The position numbers and the translations under genes are program-made. DNA of 64,000 bases from Meira nashicola (taxonomy: Eukaryota; Basidiomycota; Exobasidiomycetes; Exobasidiales; Brachybasidiaceae): contig BCJU01000001.1 of NCBI GenBank assembly GCA_001600355.1, forward strand, positions 703,178 through 767,177. Direction: 5' to 3'. Below the pieces are notes generated by a model. That model was not told the DNA's origin. It made no database searches and worked only from the letters and a program-made list of their open reading frames with translations. Shown here piece after piece: positions 1 through 9,233 of the stretch (position 1 is the first letter of the stretch; each line of letters begins with the position of its first letter).

Positions 1-2902
1 GACAAGATTGTAAAAATGCATCTTTATAGCTTAAGCTCATCTGCGGCTCCTCCATAGTTATGTCAATTCTGGAAGCAATCGCAAGGAACAACATCTCTAC
101 CTTGAACCATTGCAATTTGGAAAGGATAGTACCTTGAGCATCACGAATACTTCTGAGCTGATCTTCATGACGAGCGAGAGTGATCAACTGATCAAACGCA
201 TCCAAAGCTTGCTGAAGACGGTTTGTCGTTCTAGACGAATTGGCAAACGCAGTATATTGGTCACAGATATCGTCCAAGCAGCAAAGGAGGCTTGAACTGT
301 TATTATTGCCCGCCAGAATGGATCTTTGAATAGTTGATAGAAGGTTTTGCCATGTGCATTTGATGTCTGGAAAGTCATAATTGACATGGGAATCGACAAA
401 GTCAGTTGCATTACGCCTTTCACTGCTGTGTAACAAAGAGAATAAGCGTCCTCGACCAATATAGCCTTCCGGATTGCATCTGATGCCAATATCAGGATGG
501 GAAATATCGAAATCTAAACGTACTAAGCCTACAGATGACCAAAGCTCTGCCTCGAATCTTTGATGCTCTATGTCAGTTGTTGGGGTTCCAGGTGACATTC
601 TTTGTCGGGCGACAGTATTTTCTACTTGTGGTCGTTCCGTAAAACGGCTGAGTGAAGTCTGCTTGCTTCTCCCTTCAATTGGGCTTACTGTAAGATCATG
701 TAAATTGGGAGCAGATAGCTTGTCATTCATACCGGTATGTTTAGGTGTTCGAAGAGGTGTGATTTGTTCAGATTGCCTAAAATTGTCAACATCTGCTATC
801 CACGCTTCTACAGCTCTTTTTGGAGGTTCGTTTGCCGAACCCGCTTTATCGAGAGCTACTCTTTTCTCTAGGGCTGAATCGTAGGGCAAAAAGAGATCTT
901 CATCTTGCAACAAAGGCCGAATTCCTTGCCGTTTGTCGTAAGGGCGTGCTTCACGGATGTAACTCAAGCTGTTCACATTACCAAATGGGTTTGCAGGAGC
1001 TCTTCCTACTCCATCCGTCAATTTGCCTCCTCCTCGATTTTTCTTTTTGTTGGATGATGTATCTTTCGATTTTCGATTCTCAGATGTTCTTGAAGTAGGA
1101 GGTTTCCGCTGTTTCACTTTGTCAACAGGACCTGATCGTCTTTCCCTAATCTGATGCTTCTTGTGAACAACACGACTACTGCATAGCATCCTGTCAATAG
1201 CATCATCCTTTCCGTTCAAAGCGGCTGACTTTTTCGGAACTCCTTTACGAACTCTAGATTGTGGTTCTATGGATCGTCTTTCGTACTTCGACAGAGATTT
1301 ATGTCTCTTTCTGTGTATACTACCGCCACCCTCGACGCTAAAAGATTCAGATGCGCGAGAAACTTCAGATCGAGAAGAAGCTATCGTGGATCTTGATGAT
1401 TCTGAGATGACAGAAACGGAAGAAGCCTCGGATGATTCATCTTCATCTTCTGAATCTCCTATGAGTTTGAAGCGCTCATTACGCAAATCGGTATCCTTAC
1501 GTTGCCTTTTCTTGCTCTGTCCAGGTAGAAGTTCTTGCGTTAAGTCATCATTTGGATCTTTTGAGGATAAGGCATCATTGTTGTGAACTCCTTCATCAGC
1601 TGGAAGAAGCTGAATCTCTTGGTCCATAGCTTTCAAGTCTTCTATATATTCGCGTGCCATTCGTGCAGGCATTGTTTTCCTGAGCATCTTTAGGAGACTC
1701 GCATAATCTCGATCACGCAATTTTGCATTTCTCTGCTGCCGTTCATTTGACCAAGATGCGGCGCTTGCGGTTGTACTCGAGTCATCGGTATCAATATTTG
1801 TTGGCATTGGCACTTCATCTTGACGAGGCATTTCCTCAACATCTTCATCATTTTCAATCGTATTATGGGTCACATCTTTCGCTCTTAAATCGTCGTTATC
1901 ATCTGATTCTGACAAAATTCTGTATCTTTTGCGCTTCAGCATAGTCATTCTTGATTGATCAGGAACATCTTTGAATGGTGTTGATATGCTCTGAGAATCA
2001 GTAGTTGGAGTTGCTGAAAGATCAGGAATTACTTCATTGTGTATTTCTGCTAGACCTAGATTTTGTTCATGCCTTTGATTGATTCGATTCTGGTCTATAG
2101 GATTCAACGACTTTCGACTTTTCTTGGTCGTATTATCTACTTCTTTGCTAATTGATCGTCTTCTACTCTGTTCTGGATGTGATTTGTCCTCTGGCAAGTC
2201 TGTCGAACCTTTTGCATTCATGCGTTCTACTCTGGCAGCTCGCATCAATTCTCTATTTATGACAACAGCATCTTCCCAGTCATTTCTTACTAGCCTGCGT
2301 TTGTAACGTTCCATTTCTGTTGTATATGGAGCAAGCTGTGCAGGCTTGCGTTGGCGAAATGATCGCTTTGGCGGTGAGAAAGCGAATTGAAGGAGTGCGT
2401 CATCTTTGCTGAGTGAATGCTCCAGTCCGATTGTGTCTTTGACAGGTTTGCTTCTGTTATGGTTCTCAGATATTTTGCTTGTACTGCCTGCTTCTTCAGC
2501 CTCTCCAACAGATCTTTCTACAGACTGCGGTCGTGCAATCTTTCTAGGCGTTTCAGCTGCGATTAAGTTGGCTTCCATCGATCGAGCTCGAACATTTTGC
2601 CCGGGATTCGTCCGCTGAACTAGTGTTGTGCTTGATTGTGTTCTTCTCCTTAGAGGTATCCTTGATTTTAGATGTTGCGGGCTCCTTTCAGCGGTATAAT
2701 GATGTCCACTGTTACAAATCTCTGTGATAACTCTTTCCGCTTTGGATGATGATGGATCGGTTATGATATGTTGAGTAGGTTGAGAAGAAAAGCGTCGAAG
2801 AAGCCTTACCTTTCCTTCATTTTCTTTGCTTTCCTCGCATTCGTTTGTTTTTTGAGGTTCAGATCTACTCCTTTGATGACCATTTTGCACAATCACATCC
2901 AT
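1..2902 (-). CDS. mus7: Mus7/Mms22-family genome-stability protein (partial, 3' end outside window)
   Basis: The minus-strand frame is open from the ATG at 2902 to the window edge, 967 codons with no stop, so the gene is cut by the window. The first ~780 residues are low-complexity, basic/acidic and Ser-rich. Within them are short blocks I recognise from the fungal Mus7/MMS22 family: an R-Q-R-K-P-A-Q-L-x-P-Y segment followed by E-x-x-R-Y near residues 215-235, and a helix of the type LLKMLRKTMPA near 400. A folded part begins near residue 800 (LDFDISHPDIGI...YIGRGRL), typical of the family's start. Mms22 works with Rtt101/Mms1 in yeast, and Mus7 with Mms1 in fission yeast, to complete replication through damage and support recombination. 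The family call rests on these remembered motifs. The C-terminal part is not visible. No intron is needed for the visible part. Confidence 0.7.
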   Translation of the reverse strand, partial: MDVIVQNGHQRSRSEPQKTNECEESKENEGKVRLLRRFSSQPTQHIITDPSSSKAERVITEICNSGHHYTAERSPQHLKSRIPLRRRTQSSTTLVQRTNPGQNVRARSMEANLIAAETPRKIARPQSVERSVGEAEEAGSTSKISENHNRSKPVKDTIGLEHSLSKDDALLQFAFSPPKRSFRQRKPAQLAPYTTEMERYKRRLVRNDWEDAVVINRELMRAARVERMNAKGSTDLPEDKSHPEQSRRRSISKEVDNTTKKSRKSLNPIDQNRINQRHEQNLGLAEIHNEVIPDLSATPTTDSQSISTPFKDVPDQSRMTMLKRKRYRILSESDDNDDLRAKDVTHNTIENDEDVEEMPRQDEVPMPTNIDTDDSSTTASAASWSNERQQRNAKLRDRDYASLLKMLRKTMPARMAREYIEDLKAMDQEIQLLPADEGVHNNDALSSKDPNDDLTQELLPGQSKKRQRKDTDLRNERFKLIGDSEDEDESSEASSVSVISESSRSTIASSRSEVSRASESFSVEGGGSIHRKRHKSLSKYERRSIEPQSRVRKGVPKKSAALNGKDDAIDRMLCSSRVVHKKHQIRERRSGPVDKVKQRKPPTSRTSENRKSKDTSSNKKKNRGGGKLTDGVGRAPANPFGNVNSLSYIREARPYDKRQGIRPLLQDEDLFLPYDSALEKRVALDKAGSANEPPKRAVEAWIADVDNFRQSEQITPLRTPKHTGMNDKLSAPNLHDLTVSPIEGRSKQTSLSRFTERPQVENTVARQRMSPGTPTTDIEHQRFEAELWSSVGLVRLDFDISHPDIGIRCNPEGYIGRGRLFSLLHSSERRNATDFVDSHVNYDFPDIKCTWQNLLSTIQRSILAGNNNSSSLLCCLDDICDQYTAFANSSRTTNRLQQALDAFDQLITLARHEDQLRSIRDAQGTILSKLQWFKVEMLFLAIASRIDITMEEPQMSLSYKDAFLQSC

Positions 2903-2980
2903 CGTATTGCTTGATCGTAGTAAAATGAAAGAACAACACAAAATGCTTATTACAATTAACGCGCCAGTCAGCGCGTCTCT

Positions 2981-2986
2981 ACGCGT
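2981..2986. promoter_or_regulatory. MluI cell-cycle box (ACGCGT) upstream of mus7
   Basis: The palindrome ACGCGT lies 79 nt upstream of the mus7 start codon, next to a related AACGCGCC at 2958-2965. In yeasts ACGCGT is the core site of MBF, which drives G1/S genes including DNA replication and repair genes. The site is exact, but a 6-mer like this is expected about ten times by chance in a window of this size, so function is inferred from position and gene type. Confidence 0.4.
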
Positions 2987-4137
2987 GAAGCAGCCAGAAG
3001 TGTTGTTCTGAATCTAAACCTTTTTTTTGAATGGCTCTTACATAAGCTGCTTAGTCAAATGAGACAATGTTTAAATCGAAAGCTCTTAAAGCAAATGAGG
3101 CTTGCATTCATTCAAATTTTCCAATTTACCGAGCTGCAAAGCATATGCATGGCAGTTGCATTTTTTGATCCTAGGCCATCCGGTGTCTTTTTCTTATTTC
3201 TTCATCCTCGGCTTTATCTTCGGTTCCTGTAAAATTGCTTGCTTTTAGCGTTGGGGCAGGATATGTACAAGAAAGTTCTTTAATATTCATACACACTGTA
3301 TCTGCTATTTTTCTTTTTTCTACGCGCCTTTATACGCCAAGATAATGGTTATTTTTTTCTTTTCACATTAAAACAAGGATACACTCCATGGGGAACCCGC
3401 ATTGTAAGTACAAACAGTCCACGGAATGATAAGACAGACCTCATTGGTCAACCAATTGACCTGGCAGGACCGAGGTAAGGGGGGCTTTTGCCTTATCAAA
3501 CCGATATCTCTTCTTCCTCTTCAAGATATAAATTGAGCATCGAACACAAAAGGACTGTTTATTCCTATACGAGCCACAAAAGAGGAACATGAAATGTCGA
3601 TCATATCGTGAATTCTCAATCATGTATGCAGCGGGCTTACTGTGTATCGCGAGATTCTTGCCCGAATACATATGCAGATAATCTAGATTCTTGCCCTATT
3701 TTGCCGTTTTAGTTAATTTTTTTGGGGGACGCCTAGGAAGTTATTTTCCGCTACACTGCTTTCATACTCTCGGAACTGTAACACCCGCGCATCCTAGCCT
3801 TTACGCCTGTGTCTTGCCTTTCCAAAAGATTATCGAATTCTCCAATGATACTCCGACAGGCGTGCTACCTACTCCGGTTCTACGTAGTTTTATCCTTCCA
3901 CACGCGTGGACTTGCCCACTTTTTTCTAAAATATATAAATTCTAAGTTTTCCTCTTATTTATCTTTCTTCTTTCACCTACATCATTCAATTGATAACCAA
4001 CAACTCTCAGTCAATCAACTTTCTTTCATTGCACAACGTACACTTTCTCGTTCGTACGTTGTCTTTGCTAAGCTCAATAACTTATTAAACTTTACCTCGG
4101 TTGCCCACCGTGTTTGCCAATCAACTTTGCTCGTGTC

Positions 4138-4264
4138 GTAAGTATCAAAAGTACCAGCTTGCGCGCGCGCCTTGCCATAGAAGATGTCATAAATTCACAT
4201 GATGGCAATGATTTTAAAGCTCTTTTACTGACCACATTCCTCCATTCTTTCATTTGACAAACAG
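4138..4264 (+). other. Probable intron in the INO1 5' UTR
   Basis: A consensus donor GTAAGTATC begins at 4138. A branch-site match CTGAC lies at 4228-4232, and a pyrimidine-rich run leads to an acceptor ACAG ending at 4264, 32 nt after the branch. The 127-nt length and branch sequence match the coding introns elsewhere in the window. It would sit about 120 nt upstream of the INO1 start codon. No transcript evidence is available here. Confidence 0.5.
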
Positions 4265-4382
4265 ATAACTTGCACCGGGGCACGAAGCACACTTGCCCTT
4301 CCGGTATAGCAGACCATTAATTCTTTATCCAAAGATCTTATCTTTTCTTACCGATTCATCATATTAATCTCCTTTAAACAAA

Positions 4383-6083
4383 ATGGCTCCCGTCGCTGCA
4401 ACTCCTTATGCACACAATGGAAGTGTGAACGGCAATGGCGTTGCCGCAGCATCTGCTCAATTGCCTGTTAATCCAACAGCGGCACGTCATGAAGAATATG
4501 AAACCGTTCGCGTCAACTCTGCCAATGTTCAATATGGCGCTGATAGCATCACTTCTCGCTATGAGTATTTAAACACTCATGTTGAAACTGTTGAAAAAGA
4601 TGGCAAGAAGGAATTCATTGCTACTCCTACCTCTGAAACTTACATGTTCAAGACTGAAACCAAGGTTCCAAAAACTGGTTTAATGCTTGTCGGTTTGGGT
4701 GGTAACAACGGTTCCACAATTGCTGCCATGGTGATGGCCAACCGTCACAATTTGAGCTGGCACACCAAGGAAGGTGTTCAAAATGCCAACTACTACGGCT
4801 CAATCGTTCGTGCTTCTACCATTCGTTTGGGTATGGACACAAAGACAGGTAAAGATGTCAATGTTCCTTTCAGCAACGTCTTACCAATGGTTCACCCCAA
4901 CGACTTTGTTTTGGGCGGTTGGGATATTAGCAGCTTGCCTTTGGACGATGCAATGGTTCGTGCTAAAGTTTTGGAATATGATTTGCAACAAAAGGTCAAG
5001 CCTTACGTTTCCGACTTGAAGCCTTTGCCTTCCATTTACTACCCTGACTTCATCGCTGCTAATCAAAGCGAACGTGCTGACAACTTGATCCCCGGTCAAG
5101 ACAAATGGGCACACGTCGAACATTTGCGTAACGATATTCGTTCTTTCAAGCAACAGAATGGTTTGGATAAAGTTATTGTCGTTTGGACTGCCAACACTGA
5201 ACGTTACGCAGACATCATTCCAGGCGTGAACGACACTGCTGATAACTTGTTGGCTTCTATCAAGTCATCTCACTCTGAAGTTTCACCAAGTACCGTCTTT
5301 GCTGTTTCATGTATCTTGGAAGGCGTTCCATTTGTCAATGGTGCTCCCCAAAACACCTTTGTTCCTGGTGCAGTTGAATTGGCTGAACGTCATAAAGCCT
5401 TTATTGCCGGTGATGATCTCAAGACCGGTCAAACACGTTACAAGACTGCTGTCATTGACTTCTTGGTTAATGCTGGTATCAAACCTTTGAGCGTTGCAAG
5501 TTACAATCATTTGGGTAACAATGATGGTCACAATCTCAACGCACCTGCTCAATTCCGTTCCAAGGAAATTTCCAAGAGTTCCGTTATTGATGATGCCGTT
5601 GAAGCATCTCATTTACTCTTCCCTCGTAAACAAGGAAAGGACGGCAAGACAACCGTTGATAAGCCAGCTCACTGTGTTGTGATCAAATACATGCCACCCG
5701 TTGGTGATCAAAAGGTTGCCATTGATGATTTTACTTCTGAATTAGCAATGGGCGGTCGTAATACCATTTACACCGTGAACCAATGTGCTGATTCCACTTT
5801 GGCTTCTCCCATCATTTTGGATTTGGCCATCTTGGCAGAATTCATGACCCGTATCAGTTACGCTAAGCCAAGCAATGTAGCTCAAAGCAACGCTGAACAA
5901 TACTCTGGCTTGTATTCAATCTTGTCTTTGTTGTCTTACAGCTTAAAGGCACCTTTGGCCAAGCCAGGTACTGATGTCGTTAACTCTCTCACCCGTCAAC
6001 GCGCTGCTGTGACCAACTTTTTGCGCGCTTTGATCGGTTTGGCCCCTGAGAGCGATTTGATGCTCGAACGTCGTATCTGGTAA
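4383..6083 (+). CDS. INO1: Inositol-3-phosphate synthase (INO1)
   Basis: A 566-residue uninterrupted protein that converts glucose 6-phosphate to 1D-myo-inositol 3-phosphate using NAD, the committed step of inositol synthesis, in the cytosol. The NAD-binding loop GLGGNNGST lies near residue 105. Further family signatures follow: NYYGSIVRASTIRLG, VVWTANTERY, LVNAGIKPLSVASYNHLGNNDGHNL, and the downstream SKEISKSSVIDD and VAIDDFTSELAMGG segments with active-site lysines and aspartates. The length is slightly above the usual ~530 because of a short Ala/Asn-rich N-terminal tail. The start is the first in-frame ATG after an A-rich leader (ACAAAATGG). Codon choice is strongly biased (for example TTG and AAG), as in highly expressed genes. 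A long pyrimidine-rich promoter and probable leader intron precede it. Confidence 0.97.
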   Translation: MAPVAATPYAHNGSVNGNGVAAASAQLPVNPTAARHEEYETVRVNSANVQYGADSITSRYEYLNTHVETVEKDGKKEFIATPTSETYMFKTETKVPKTGLMLVGLGGNNGSTIAAMVMANRHNLSWHTKEGVQNANYYGSIVRASTIRLGMDTKTGKDVNVPFSNVLPMVHPNDFVLGGWDISSLPLDDAMVRAKVLEYDLQQKVKPYVSDLKPLPSIYYPDFIAANQSERADNLIPGQDKWAHVEHLRNDIRSFKQQNGLDKVIVVWTANTERYADIIPGVNDTADNLLASIKSSHSEVSPSTVFAVSCILEGVPFVNGAPQNTFVPGAVELAERHKAFIAGDDLKTGQTRYKTAVIDFLVNAGIKPLSVASYNHLGNNDGHNLNAPAQFRSKEISKSSVIDDAVEASHLLFPRKQGKDGKTTVDKPAHCVVIKYMPPVGDQKVAIDDFTSELAMGGRNTIYTVNQCADSTLASPIILDLAILAEFMTRISYAKPSNVAQSNAEQYSGLYSILSLLSYSLKAPLAKPGTDVVNSLTRQRAAVTNFLRALIGLAPESDLMLERRIW

Positions 6084-6991
6084 ACGATCAGCTCTGCTTG
6101 ATTTGATTAAATGATCTCAATTTCTTTTCTCTTCTTTTCGCCCCTTTTATCTATCTTCTGATCCATTATGAGGATGCATCACAAGTAAAATTATCTGACG
6201 TATTGTTTGCCAAACAGTATTTCATTTATCCGCTTGCTTTTTGTTGTATCTATGACTTATGCTTTCAAATTTTATCTCTTTTCACCCTTTTAGAATGTGT
6301 GAGTGCATTGATTCGTGATAATTTTCTTGTACTCCTATCATAATGAATTACCGCCTTCTAAAAGGTATATTACACACGCAACTTTAATGTGCCCTGCGAG
6401 ATATAATTGCATGCATTATAAAGAAGCTTAATTCAGGCAAATTCGTCTCTACGCGTGAAAAAAAAAGCCCGCAAATGAAGAGGGCCAAAGCGGAATATGT
6501 AGCTTGTGAAAAGTCGAATCAGGAATGTGACCTTTTGTTTGAAGCAAATGGGTTAGAATAGGGCTTTAGATACATATTCTTTCGGCGCTGTCTACGTACA
6601 TACATACATCTGTAAACACTGCTCGGTCAAACTTGTGAACACATGACCTTTTTGTCGCTTTTTGTATATTCATAGAATTGATCCACGTAAGAGAGTCGTG
6701 CGAATTATGATTGTTTGAAAAGAATCTGAAATTAAGCTTGTCAGTCATATGAACGAACAAATAGGCTTTGAACGCGTACTTGATTTCAATTCACAGTTCT
6801 AATGCCCAGGCCGCGTTCGAATTGGATGAGAAGGATCCAAGAGCAACACTTATTAAAGTATGTATGAATGCATGCATGCATGGATGAGTGTATGTATTGT
6901 GCAGCGTGTCAGGTTAGATAGATACCGATAAATATTATCAACCCGATCATAGTTTTATTCCATCATCTTGACTTCAAAACAAATCAAAAGG
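6084..6991. other. Intergenic region INO1 / hydrolase-like gene
   Basis: About 0.9 kb with no credible gene. It contains INO1 3' sequences, an ACGCGT at 6451-6456, a run of TACATACA-type repeats at about 6593-6611, and a GTATGTATGAATGCATGCATGC tract around 6858-6880. Reading frames here are short and lack any recognisable protein signature. Confidence 0.6.
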
Positions 6992-8887
6992 ATGGCTACG
7001 AATGGTCAAGGTGGTATAAGTGGCTGGGTAGCAACATTTTTACGGGTTTCATTATTGCCAGTAATTTGTATTGGAACTCCGCTTTGGCCAATAATTGGTT
7101 TATTATGCGCCGTACCTGTTATTGGAATTTTTGCCATTCCATTATTCTTACTTTTAACTTTATTACTTCTTTATTCTGTCGCTTGGTTTTCTTATTTACT
7201 CTTAGCTCAAGCAGATCCCCCAGCATCATCAAAACAAGGCACTTTGGCTCCTTATTTACCTTTTTTACCTTATTCTCCTTTGCGATGTTTAAAGATCAAT
7301 TGGGCTGCACTTTTGTATGCCTCCTCGGCGATCAAAGTTGCACTTCCAGCCGTATTGGATTGGTCGTATAGACGTGTGATGGTATTAGGCACTCAAGGTG
7401 GTGGTGGAATAGTAAAGGAGAACATTCTTTATGGTTCATCTTCTCCCAATAAACGTTTGGACATCTATTTACCGCCTTCTTCTCCTGGAGCAACAAGAAC
7501 AAGTACAAATCAAACATCATCTGCTTCCGTTCGAAATAGAAAACATTCTACAAATTTCGCAGAACCTTTGCCAACACCACCAATCGACGATGAAAATGCT
7601 ACACCTCGTCCAGGCGATCAATCACCCAATCGTAATCGTTCTCCAGTTGTGATTGTTGTTCCTAGTCCGATTCCGCCACTTACTTGGACACAAAGGCGAA
7701 AGACATACCTTCAATTAGCACTACGTTTGAGAAGGATGGGATATTGTGTAATTGTTCCGGATATAAGTTGGTATCCTGAAGGTAGAATAAAAACCTCCAT
7801 TGTCGATTTACGATTGGTTCTTCGTTGGGCAGCTGCAAATTGCAAACGATATGGCGGAGATGAACGTCAAATCTATTTATTAGGTCATGGAATGTCTGCA
7901 CATTTAGCAATGCTCACTCTTACCCAAGAAGCAGTTGTTTTGAGCAGAGAAGGATATTTGCACAGGCACTCTGAAGCACAATTTAAACGTGAACAGTTGG
8001 TAAATTGGGATAATCGCAACGAAGATGCACAGGATGAAACAATTATTGCTTCAACTCAAAGGAACGGAAAACATAACAATGGCGCACATTCTTACGGAGC
8101 ATCATCATCATATGCAGCTGTAGCATCTACTCCGGTTCATGTTCCTGGCATTCAAGCATCAGAAGCGGAGGAAAATGCTTGGGTAGATGAATCTGGTGAA
8201 GAGGATCTACCGCCTGGAGCTGTGATGAATGGCAATGAAAATATCGATCAATTGAGTCGTGCAAGGGGAGGTAATGGATTGGAATCTTTTGATAATGGAC
8301 CTGGAAATGAAAGTGGAATCAGCAATATTTCATTCCCAACTTCATCATGGCCGCACAATGGTGATCATTCAAACGTTCAATCGTTATCCAGTATTCCAGC
8401 TTCCATCTCAAATGGATTACGTAAAGTGGAAATTTATGAACCAGAAATCAACATTCCTCCAATTGCAGGTATTATCTTATTAGCTGGCGTTTTTGATGTG
8501 ATCAAATGTTTCAGAAATGAATCCGATCGTGGGGTTGAACATTTGAGCGTTTTACGTAGAAGTTGCGGGCCAAGTCATACAAGTTGTCTATTGCATTCTC
8601 CAGCCCATCTTTTGTATGCAGCAAAAAATATTCTTGATACCTCCTTATTACCACCAAGATTTTTGCTCGTACATGGAGGTAAGGATGCTGTGGTTGATGT
8701 TAGTCAATCCACATTACTCAAAACATTATTGAGTGGAATTGGGGTGGAAAACGTTAAGTTACGTGCATATCGTGAATTGGGTCATGTTGAAGCTGTAGCT
8801 TCTTTGTTTCTGGGAATGGGAAAAGCTTCAACCAGATATTCTAAACAAATTCTTGGCGATATCTCCGACTTTATCGCCGCAAAATAG
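6992..8887 (+). CDS. Membrane-anchored alpha/beta-hydrolase-like protein (probable pseudoenzyme)
   Basis: A 631-residue protein starting at the ATG at 6992; the frame is open 24 nt further upstream only from a TTG. Residues ~12-70 are strongly hydrophobic (two or three membrane segments). The rest resembles prenylcysteine-methylesterase/BD-FAE-type alpha/beta hydrolases: ENILYG...KRLDIYLP, a strand VVIVVPSP, LALRLRRMGYCVIVPDISWYPEG, LRWAAANCKRYGGDERQIYLLGHG, then after a ~170-residue low-complexity insert LLVHGGKDAVVDVSQS (acid-residue region) and YRELGHVEAV (histidine region). The nucleophile elbow, normally G-x-S-x-G, reads G298-H-G-M-S302, with Gly at the serine position. The usual HGG oxyanion motif is also absent. 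I infer a catalytically dead or altered esterase-like protein. The family assignment is fairly secure; the role is unknown. Confidence 0.75.
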   Translation: MATNGQGGISGWVATFLRVSLLPVICIGTPLWPIIGLLCAVPVIGIFAIPLFLLLTLLLLYSVAWFSYLLLAQADPPASSKQGTLAPYLPFLPYSPLRCLKINWAALLYASSAIKVALPAVLDWSYRRVMVLGTQGGGGIVKENILYGSSSPNKRLDIYLPPSSPGATRTSTNQTSSASVRNRKHSTNFAEPLPTPPIDDENATPRPGDQSPNRNRSPVVIVVPSPIPPLTWTQRRKTYLQLALRLRRMGYCVIVPDISWYPEGRIKTSIVDLRLVLRWAAANCKRYGGDERQIYLLGHGMSAHLAMLTLTQEAVVLSREGYLHRHSEAQFKREQLVNWDNRNEDAQDETIIASTQRNGKHNNGAHSYGASSSYAAVASTPVHVPGIQASEAEENAWVDESGEEDLPPGAVMNGNENIDQLSRARGGNGLESFDNGPGNESGISNISFPTSSWPHNGDHSNVQSLSSIPASISNGLRKVEIYEPEINIPPIAGIILLAGVFDVIKCFRNESDRGVEHLSVLRRSCGPSHTSCLLHSPAHLLYAAKNILDTSLLPPRFLLVHGGKDAVVDVSQSTLLKTLLSGIGVENVKLRAYRELGHVEAVASLFLGMGKASTRYSKQILGDISDFIAAK

Positions 8888-9233
8888 ATCCTCGGTAATT
8901 GTACATCTTTGTCCATCTGCTTTTGCTACATTTCATTTTCATGTATATTATATAGGAATATTTCTACTCAGTAGATTCAATTTCGATGGATTTTTCGTCT
9001 CATGAAATTTATGTGTATAATCTTCTCATCATTGTGAGAGTAGAAATCTCGGAGCATCAAGAATTCAATCTCTTCATTCTTATGAGTTATCATTCTGAAA
9101 AATAAATATGATCTGGATCTGAAATGAATTAAATTTAGGAAAATAGTACAAGAGATATTTCTATGCCTTTGGATGTGAAAAAATGTACATTGTAGACGAT
9201 AAAGTGATATATGATTTTACTTTTTTTTCTCTC
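8888..9233. other. Convergent 3' intergenic region
   Basis: 346 bp between the 3' ends of the hydrolase-like gene and the TOM1-like gene. It is A/T-rich and plausible as two terminator regions. Neither strand carries a HECT-like reading frame, which matters for the truncated C-terminus of the neighbouring TOM1-like protein. Confidence 0.7.

Larger units (their letters stand above)
2903..4382. other. Divergent intergenic region mus7 / INO1
   Basis: About 1.5 kb without a credible gene. It contains the MluI-box near mus7, a second ACGCGT at 3902-3907, an A/T-rich TATA-like stretch near 3930-3945, pyrimidine-rich DNA typical of a strong fungal promoter, and a probable 5'-UTR intron of INO1. A TTTTCACAT at about 3359-3367 resembles half of the yeast inositol-response element, but its last bases do not match. 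Confidence 0.7.

Noticed and set aside
3359..3367. Possible inositol-response element in the INO1 promoter
   Set aside because: TTTTCACAT matches only part of the yeast element, lies about 1 kb from the gene, and the yeast factors may not be conserved here.
6968..6991. Eight-codon upstream extension of the hydrolase-like gene
   Set aside because: It begins at TTG; the first ATG is at 6992. Similar non-ATG extensions were removed from PSY2 (TTG at 35272), NOC3 (TTG at 59463) and the AN1 gene (GTG at 50939).
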